A DNA stretch of 20,051 bases from Lachnospiraceae bacterium UBA3774 (GTDB lineage: Bacteria; Bacillota; Clostridia; Lachnospirales; Lachnospiraceae): positions 1 to 20,051 of the forward strand of contig DFFO01000068.1 in NCBI GenBank assembly GCA_002369255.1. The letters are read 5' to 3'. This document shows positions 15,272 through 20,051 of this stretch, in pieces. The number at the start of each line of letters is the position of its first letter. Position 1 is the stretch's first letter. The translations under genes were made by a program, and so were the position numbers. The notes below the pieces were generated by a model. The model searched no databases, had not been told where the DNA came from, and was given only the letters and a program-made list of their open reading frames with translations.

Positions 15272-15760
15272 TTACCAGTGAAGTCTATGCAGTTTCCCGG
15301 CTGATTGCAGTCCGGGAAATTTTTGTTGTCTTAAAGCTTCATACAAAATGATAGCCGCGGAGTTACCGAGGTTTAATGACCTCGTATCGCCAAGCATGGG
15401 TATCCTTACGCAGCTGTCGGGATGCTCTATCAGTATCTCTTCCGGGATGCCTGCGCTTTCCTTTCCGAAAACTATATAGTCGTCAGGCTCGTATTTAAAA
15501 TCAGAATAACATACAGTTGCCTTTGTCGTAGCAAAGATCAGTCTTGCTCCGGGTTTTTTGCGGATAAAATCACCCCAGTCCGAATAAGTATAAAAGCAAA
15601 GATCTTTCCAGTAATCAAGACCCGCTCTTTTAAGCTGTTTTTCATCAAGAGAAAAGCCAAGCGGATATATCAGATGAAGAGACGTGCCTGTCGCAACGCA
15701 GGTCCGTCCGATATTGCCGGTATTTGCAGGTATCTCAGGCTCAAGCAATACGATATTCAT
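15272..15760 (-). CDS. trmL: tRNA (cytidine/uridine-34)-2'-O-methyltransferase TrmL
   Basis: This SPOUT-class methyltransferase uses S-adenosylmethionine to 2'-O-methylate the wobble base of certain tRNA-Leu species (CAA and UAA anticodons in E. coli). The 162-residue length is standard for TrmL/YibK. Family motifs are EPEIPANTGNIGRTC (residues 7-21), VFGKESAGIPEE (97-108) and the knot segment IPMLGDTRSLNLGNSAAIILYEALRQ (120-145; usual form RSLNLSNS). GGAGG (15765-15769 on this strand) serves the ATG at 15758-15760. The gene converges on the dockerin gene with one base between stops. It lies downstream of the transporter operon's terminator, so it needs its own promoter or readthrough; I could not pick out a convincing promoter. 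Confidence 0.94.
   Translation of the reverse strand: MNIVLLEPEIPANTGNIGRTCVATGTSLHLIYPLGFSLDEKQLKRAGLDYWKDLCFYTYSDWGDFIRKKPGARLIFATTKATVCYSDFKYEPDDYIVFGKESAGIPEEILIEHPDSCVRIPMLGDTRSLNLGNSAAIILYEALRQQKFPGLQSAGKLHRLHW
15293..15324 (+). terminator. Rho-independent terminator of the dockerin gene, inside trmL
   Basis: TTTCCCGG (15293-15300) pairs with CCGGGAAA (15312-15319), extended by CTG/CAG inside, and is followed by TTTTT. The T run is only on the plus-strand side, so it works for the dockerin gene. It lies within the last 20 or so codons of the convergent trmL. Confidence 0.8.
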
Positions 15761-15777
15761 AAAACCTCCAAACTATC

Positions 15778-15806
15778 AAAAAGCCGTCACTTATCAGGCG
15801 ACGGCT
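15778..15806 (-). terminator. Rho-independent terminator of the nucleoside transporter operon
   Basis: Reading the minus strand, AGCCGTC (15806-15800) pairs with GACGGCT (15788-15782), followed by T residues down to 15778. It lies 20 bases after the second permease gene and 17 bases before the trmL start. Confidence 0.85.
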
Positions 15807-15826
15807 AAAAAATGCTTACATATCAG

Positions 15827-16816
15827 TCATCGGTCTTCTCTGAAATATGGCAGTCCGAGACTGGCAGGCGGGTGGTTTTCGCGTTTGTTTCTCAATGAAG
15901 TGATGATAAGCACTATAATCGTGATAACGTAAGGAATACCTTTATAAAGCTCTTTTATGGCGAGATTTGAGCCGGTAGGAATGAATATGTGCAGAATATA
16001 CAATCCGCCGAACAAAATAGACGCCCATATGCTCGTGGTGGGACGCCACAAGGTGAAGATAACAAGAGCGATAGCCAGCCATCCTCTGTCACCGAAAGCG
16101 TCAGCAGACCAGACGCCGGTAGCGTAGTCCATAATATAATACAGACCGCCAAGCCCCGCTATCATGGAACCCGTGCAGGTAGCAATATATTTGTATTTGT
16201 TAACGTTTATGCCGGCAGCGTCCGCGGTGGCAGGGCTTTCGCCTACAGCGCGAAGATGCAGGCCGGTACGCGTTTTCTTAAGAATGTATCCGGCTATAAC
16301 GGCTATTATAATGGCAAGATAAGCCAGCCAGCTGTATGATAGAAAGATCTCGCCGAACCAGCCGAGCTTTCCCGCGAAGGGAAGACTTGCAGAAAAATAT
16401 TTGCTGGTTCTGGAAAGAACAATCGTGGGAACGTCGGCCTTTACTATTTTTATGAGCGAACCGCCGAAAAAGTTTCCTATTCCTATTCCGAACGTAGTAA
16501 GCGCAAGGCCTGTTACATTCTGGTTGGCTCTAAGCGAAATAGTCAGGTAGGAATAGATCAGCCCCATAATAAGCGATCCTGCAAGAGTACACAAAAGAGG
16601 GATAAGAATCGCGAGAAAACCGTTCATATTCTCCCCTGCGCTGTTTTCGTAAAAGAATCCGCCTATAACGCCGCATATAGCGCCAACATACATCGTGCCT
16701 GCGGTTCCGAGGTTCAGATTGCCGGATTTTTCAGTGATGATTTCACCGGTGCTGCCGAACAGGAGAGGTATTCCCTGTACAACGGCTCTTTGAATAAAAG
16801 TGATTATGCTGAACAT
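15827..16816 (-). CDS. nupQ: BMP-type nucleoside ABC transporter, permease 2
   Basis: This inner-membrane permease belongs to the BPD_transp_2 (branched-chain/ribose-type) family. The 329 residues hold about eight to ten hydrophobic segments. The near N-terminal signature TEKSGNLNLGTAGTM (about 28-42) is the form found in the shorter permease of guanosine/nucleoside transporters such as B. subtilis NupQ or YufQ. It would pair with the longer permease encoded just upstream to form the channel for the double ATPase. Its ATG lies one base after the stop of that permease, and GGAGGT at 16826-16831 sits inside the end of the upstream gene. It is the last gene before the operon terminator. Confidence 0.9.
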   Translation of the reverse strand: MFSIITFIQRAVVQGIPLLFGSTGEIITEKSGNLNLGTAGTMYVGAICGVIGGFFYENSAGENMNGFLAILIPLLCTLAGSLIMGLIYSYLTISLRANQNVTGLALTTFGIGIGNFFGGSLIKIVKADVPTIVLSRTSKYFSASLPFAGKLGWFGEIFLSYSWLAYLAIIIAVIAGYILKKTRTGLHLRAVGESPATADAAGINVNKYKYIATCTGSMIAGLGGLYYIMDYATGVWSADAFGDRGWLAIALVIFTLWRPTTSIWASILFGGLYILHIFIPTGSNLAIKELYKGIPYVITIIVLIITSLRNKRENHPPASLGLPYFREDR

Positions 16817-16817
16817 A

Positions 16818-17909
16818 TCAGGCGACCTCCTTCCGTGAAGATTTTCGGAATGTGATCTTATAATTTATAAAGAATTCGCACCCTATGATAAAGAACAGTA
16901 TTATACCGGTCAGAATATCGCCGAATGCGGAATTAAGTCCGAGCGTCGTAGTTATCTGATTTGAGCCGAGACTTAAGAAAACAATCAAAAACGAAGTAAG
17001 TATCATGGTAAAAGGATTAAATTTGGCCAGCCATGCTACAATAACCGCAGTAAAGCCTCTGCCGTCAACCATTGTAGTAGTAAGAGTATGATCTTTGGCA
17101 TTTACGAGCAAAAAGCCTGTCAGACCGCATATAGCCCCCGAAATGATCATTGTTCTGATAATGACGCGGTCAACCTTTATGCCGATATATTTGGCTGTGC
17201 GCTCGGATTCGCCTACAACACTGATCTCATAACCCTGTTTGGTATATCTCATATATATAAACATAAGAATAGTGAGAACTGCCGCAACCAGAATTATAAA
17301 CAGATATTTGTTGCCGATTTCGGGTATCCATCCGATACGGGTACTTTGATTTATTATTCCGATCTTTGCCGAACCGTCCTTGCTCCATGAGGTAATAAAG
17401 AAAGCGGCAAGCTGCGCTGCAACGTAATTCATCATAAGGGTGAACAGCGTTTCATTCGTTCCCCATTTTGCCTTAAAAACAGCAGGGAGCAAGGCCCACA
17501 GAGCGCCTGAAAGAACTGCGCTTATAAGACAGACGATAATAAGCAGCCAGTTGGGAAGGCTGTTTGACAAAAACAGCATGGCAGCAGAAGACGCAATACA
17601 GCCGACAAGGATCTGGCCGTCGCCGCCCAGGTTCCAGAATCTCATTCTGAATGCCGGAGCAAGAGCAAGTCCTACGCAAAGAAGTATTGAAAGATTCTGG
17701 AAGAGAACCCATATCTTTCTTCCGGAACCGAGTGCGCCGTTAAATATCGACGAATATACCGAAAAAGGAGATTCGCCCGTAAGCAATGTCGAAACCAGAC
17801 CGCAGACGGCGAAAGCAACTACAATAGCAGCGAGCCTTATCAGATATGCATATATCCTCGGCATATCAAGTCGTCTGGTAATATGGAAAAACGGTGTCTT
17901 GTTCTTCAT
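16818..17909 (-). CDS. nupP: BMP-type nucleoside ABC transporter, permease 1
   Basis: This is the longer of the two membrane subunits of the transporter. The 363 residues open with a basic cytoplasmic stretch, then a first hydrophobic helix (about 22-43). The conserved FWNLGGDGQILVG is at about residues 91-103, the permease signature of the YufP/NupP group (commonly F-N-I-G-G-E-G-Q). The start ATG (17907-17909) is three bases after the ATPase stop, with GGAGG around 17920-17924 as the ribosome binding site. The tight spacing on both sides indicates one polycistronic transcript. The substrate is inferred from the family and could be nucleosides or related purine compounds. Confidence 0.9.
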   Translation of the reverse strand: MKNKTPFFHITRRLDMPRIYAYLIRLAAIVVAFAVCGLVSTLLTGESPFSVYSSIFNGALGSGRKIWVLFQNLSILLCVGLALAPAFRMRFWNLGGDGQILVGCIASSAAMLFLSNSLPNWLLIIVCLISAVLSGALWALLPAVFKAKWGTNETLFTLMMNYVAAQLAAFFITSWSKDGSAKIGIINQSTRIGWIPEIGNKYLFIILVAAVLTILMFIYMRYTKQGYEISVVGESERTAKYIGIKVDRVIIRTMIISGAICGLTGFLLVNAKDHTLTTTMVDGRGFTAVIVAWLAKFNPFTMILTSFLIVFLSLGSNQITTTLGLNSAFGDILTGIILFFIIGCEFFINYKITFRKSSRKEVA

Positions 17910-17912
17910 GGA

Positions 17913-19445
17913 TCACATACCTCCGTCAACCTGAGTCATCATAAGACCGATTTCTTTTTTGACAGCATTTTTACCGTCAATGATACCGCTGACCTTGCCG
18001 CCGCACAAAACAAGAATTCTGTCGCAAAGCTCGAGAAGCACGTCGAGATCCTCGCCGACATATATTACAGCGACGCCTTTTTCTTTTTGCTGATTGATAA
18101 GGTCATATATCGTATAAGAAGAGTTGATATCAAGTCCTCGAACGGCATATGCAGTAAGCAGAACCGTCGGTGCGGAAGATATTTCGCGTCCCACAAGTAC
18201 TTTTTGAACGTTGCCGCCGGAGAGCTTACGGACTTCCGTATCTATTCCGGGAGTATTTACATCGAGCTCATCCACGACCGACATCGCCAGATCAGCGGGA
18301 GATTTTTTATCCGTAAAGATGGACTTGCCGTTTCTGTATGAGCGAAGCATCATATTGTCCGAAAGATCCATGCTCCCGACAAGACCCATTCCGAGACGGT
18401 CTTCGGGAACGAATGAAAGCGAAACGCCCATAGAAGCTATTTCAAGCGGATTCTTCCCGATGAGCGACTCGCGATGACCGTCATCCTCGATATATTCAAC
18501 TTCGCCTGAGCAGATAGGCTGAAGGCCGGCTATCGCTTCAAGCAGCTCTTTCTGCCCCGAACCGGCTATTCCGGCAATTCCGAGTATTTCGCCGCTCCTT
18601 GCGGTAAAAGAAACGTTATCGAGTTTTGTGATCCCGTCTATATCTTTGACTGTAAGATTTTTTACTTCGATCCTGTCTTTGGGCGAAGCAGGTTCGGGCC
18701 TGTCAATGTTAAGGACAACGGAGCGTCCTACCATCAGATCTGTAAGCTCCTGCGCATTTGTTTCGGAGGTTTTGCGGTCACAGATATATTTCCCGGAGCG
18801 CAGTATTGCGACTCGGTCTGAAACCGAAAGCACCTCATGCATTTTGTGCGTAATGATGATGATCGATTTCCCGTCGTTTTTCATATTGCGCATTACTGAA
18901 AAGAGCTTTTCGGATTCCTGGGGAGTAAGAACCGCCGTAGGCTCGTCAAGGATCAGGAGAGAAGCTCCGCGATACAAAACCTTTACGATCTCGACCGTCT
19001 GTTTTTCGGAAACGGACATATCGTAGATTTTTTTTGCGGGATCGATCTCAAAACCGTATTTTTTGCATATATCAAGAATCTTCTTTGATGATTCTTTGAT
19101 ATTGAGTTTTCCTTCGTCTTCAATTCCGAGGACGATATTTTCAGCTGCAGATAGAACGTCAACAAGCTTGAAGTGCTGATGGATCATACCGATGCCGAGA
19201 TTGAATGCTTCTCTGGGTGAGGAGATTGAAACTTCTTTTCCGTTTAAAAAAATCTGCCCTTCATCAGGATAATAGATGCCGGACAGCATATTCATAAGAG
19301 TGGTTTTTCCGCTTCCGTTTTCTCCGAGCAAAGCAAGAATTTCGCCTGAATAAATATCAAGCGAAACGTCGTTGTTGGCGATAACTTTGCTTCCGAACCG
19401 TTTTGTGATATGACGCATACTCAGCGCAGGCATATTCTGTCCCAA
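17913..19445 (-). CDS. nupO: BMP-type nucleoside ABC transporter, double ATPase
   Basis: This cytosolic ATPase subunit with two fused nucleotide-binding domains (510 residues) has the usual layout for sugar and nucleoside importers. Domain 1 has Walker A GENGSGKTT (41-49), Q90, signature MSVSEKQ (143-149; the family often has LSVGEKQ), Walker B LLILDEPT (163-170) and H200. Domain 2 has a degenerate Walker A GIAGSGQKE (292-300), a good LSGGNVQK signature (408-415) and a weak Walker B region LLTAYAVRGLD. Domain 1 therefore supplies the working ATP-binding motifs while domain 2 is partly inactive, as in relatives. The start is TTG 19443-19445, seven bases after AGGAG (19453-19457). The in-frame ATG at 19433 is too far from that site. 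Confidence 0.93.
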   Translation of the reverse strand: MGQNMPALSMRHITKRFGSKVIANNDVSLDIYSGEILALLGENGSGKTTLMNMLSGIYYPDEGQIFLNGKEVSISSPREAFNLGIGMIHQHFKLVDVLSAAENIVLGIEDEGKLNIKESSKKILDICKKYGFEIDPAKKIYDMSVSEKQTVEIVKVLYRGASLLILDEPTAVLTPQESEKLFSVMRNMKNDGKSIIIITHKMHEVLSVSDRVAILRSGKYICDRKTSETNAQELTDLMVGRSVVLNIDRPEPASPKDRIEVKNLTVKDIDGITKLDNVSFTARSGEILGIAGIAGSGQKELLEAIAGLQPICSGEVEYIEDDGHRESLIGKNPLEIASMGVSLSFVPEDRLGMGLVGSMDLSDNMMLRSYRNGKSIFTDKKSPADLAMSVVDELDVNTPGIDTEVRKLSGGNVQKVLVGREISSAPTVLLTAYAVRGLDINSSYTIYDLINQQKEKGVAVIYVGEDLDVLLELCDRILVLCGGKVSGIIDGKNAVKKEIGLMMTQVDGGM

Positions 19446-19452
19446 AATGTTT

Positions 19453-19457
19453 CTCCT
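19453..19457 (-). promoter_or_regulatory. Ribosome binding site that selects a TTG start
   Basis: On the minus strand AGGAG (19457 to 19453) is followed by seven bases and then TTG at 19445. The next in-frame ATG, at 19433, is 19 bases away, so the TTG is the likely start of the ATPase gene. Confidence 0.7.
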
Positions 19458-19515
19458 TTCTGCTTTGTTTTACAAAAGAAGACGCCTTAAACGCCCTCTT
19501 TTCTAAAACAAATAA

Positions 19516-19540
19516 GCGGGAGGCAGATGCCGCCTCCCGC
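19516..19540 (-). terminator. Intercistronic hairpin between binding protein and ATPase genes
   Basis: GCGGGAGGC (19516-19524) pairs perfectly with GCCTCCCGC (19532-19540) over nine base pairs with a seven-base loop. On the minus strand it is followed by an interrupted T-rich stretch (TTATTTGTTTT). It lies 14 bases after the binding-protein stop. It may act as a partial terminator or protect the mRNA 3' end, giving more binding protein than ATPase and permease. The rest of 19446-19554 shows nothing else clear. Confidence 0.7.
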
Positions 19541-19554
19541 AGTAAATCAAACTA

Positions 19555-20051
19555 TCAGTTTCCAAGCTCGGTGATTCCGTCAATGATGAGATTGAAGTAA
19601 GGAGCGGATCTGAATTCGGATTCGTGGAAGTATCCGTCGATAACTACTTCAGTTTCACCAACGTAGTCGCCTGCGTCGTCAACGTCTGCAAGATAAGTGG
19701 TAAGCGCGCTGCCTTTGTAAGTGAAAACAGAGGTATCGAACACTTTAAGAGTGCCGGCCGCAAAAGCAGCCTTGACTTCGTCAAGCTTAGCCTGTGTTCC
19801 TGCAGCGGCAACTGTCTCGTTGATCTCGGTGAGTTCAACGCTTCCGGTGGCAATGGTGCCGGTCCAGTCAGCGTCAAAGGTTTCTCCTGCCATCATAGCG
19901 CCGATCGAGTATTCAAAATAAGGAACCCAGTTGATTCTGGAGGAAACGATAAAGGTGTTGGGCGCCGCGTCGATGGTGCTGCCGTTATAGGACACATTGG
20001 GCACTCCAGCGCTCTCGCAGGCGGAGGGGGCTCCCATGGAATCCGCGTGCT
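19555..20051 (-). CDS. nupN: BMP-family nucleoside-binding lipoprotein, C-terminal part (partial)
   Basis: This is the C-terminal 165 or so residues of a BMP/PnrA-like extracytoplasmic binding protein; the start, with its lipoprotein signal, lies beyond the right edge. The frame is open to the window end (HADSMGAPSACESAGVPNV). The internal ATG at 20035-20037 is not the true start. HADS at the start of the visible part matches the family's HxDS ligand-pocket region, and SRINWVPYFEYSIGAMMAGE matches the conserved W-x-P-Y-(F/Y) helix. The normal stop TGA is at 19555-19557. Its position ahead of the ATPase and two permeases is the standard nupNOPQ/bmpA-D arrangement. The expected ligand is a purine nucleoside, inferred from family only. 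Confidence 0.88.
   Translation of the reverse strand, partial: HADSMGAPSACESAGVPNVSYNGSTIDAAPNTFIVSSRINWVPYFEYSIGAMMAGETFDADWTGTIATGSVELTEINETVAAAGTQAKLDEVKAAFAAGTLKVFDTSVFTYKGSALTTYLADVDDAGDYVGETEVVIDGYFHESEFRSAPYFNLIIDGITELGN

Noticed and set aside
19474..19504. AAAAGA ... TCTTTT inverted repeat between the ATPase start and the GC-rich hairpin, as a possible operator
   Set aside because: Only the outer six A/T-rich pairs match and the inner 17 or so bases are not complementary, so it is too weak to support.
1..20051. CRISPR arrays, insertion sequences, attachment-site duplications, phage genes or toxin-antitoxin pairs
   Set aside because: I looked for regularly spaced repeats, transposase motifs, a repeated tRNA 3' end downstream of tRNA-Leu, and small paired genes, and saw none.

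Overview
The window reads as ordinary chromosomal sequence from a low-to-mid GC anaerobic member of the Bacillota, most likely a Clostridia gut-type bacterium. This is inferred from the V/A-type ATPase operon, strong GGAGG-type ribosome binding sites, a dockerin module, a BMP-type nucleoside transporter and a Clostridia-like HisRS. No rRNA or other taxonomic marker is present, so the placement is an inference. No phage, insertion sequence or CRISPR array was seen.

Layout, plus strand. Positions 1-4163 hold the distal part of a V/A-type ATPase operon in the order (C)-F-A-B-D, with one-base stop/start overlaps at A/B and B/D and a terminator at 4172-4213. A PrsW-type intramembrane protease follows (4248-4985). 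A good sigma-70-type promoter (5020-5048) then starts a probable six-gene run: hisS, aspS, a KtrB-type K+ channel, its KtrA gating subunit, a two-domain TrkA and a TrkH channel (5083-13060). I see no convincing terminator inside it, so two tRNA synthetases and two K+ uptake systems may share transcripts. Next come a tRNA-Leu with anticodon AAG and its own promoter and terminator (13100-13268), a broken fragment of a metallo-beta-lactamase-fold lactonase-like gene (13288-13492), and an extended -10 promoter driving a secreted modular protein: signal peptide, acidic linker, dockerin, NlpC/P60- or CHAP-like peptidase, peptidoglycan-binding domain and SH3-like domain (13630-15270).

Layout, minus strand. 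trmL (tRNA wobble 2'-O-methyltransferase) converges on the dockerin gene with one base between the stops. The dockerin gene's terminator lies inside the trmL reading frame. Reading leftward from the right edge is a BMP-family nucleoside ABC transporter operon: binding protein (5' end outside the window), an intercistronic hairpin, a double ATPase with a TTG start, and two tightly spaced permeases, ending at a terminator (15778-15806).

The features most worth a second look are the A34-type tRNA-Leu(AAG) in a region that strongly prefers CTT leucine codons, the dockerin-tagged cell-wall hydrolase, the frameshifted lactonase remnant, and the probable non-ATG/GTG/TTG start of ktrB. I do not see a clearly new multi-gene system.
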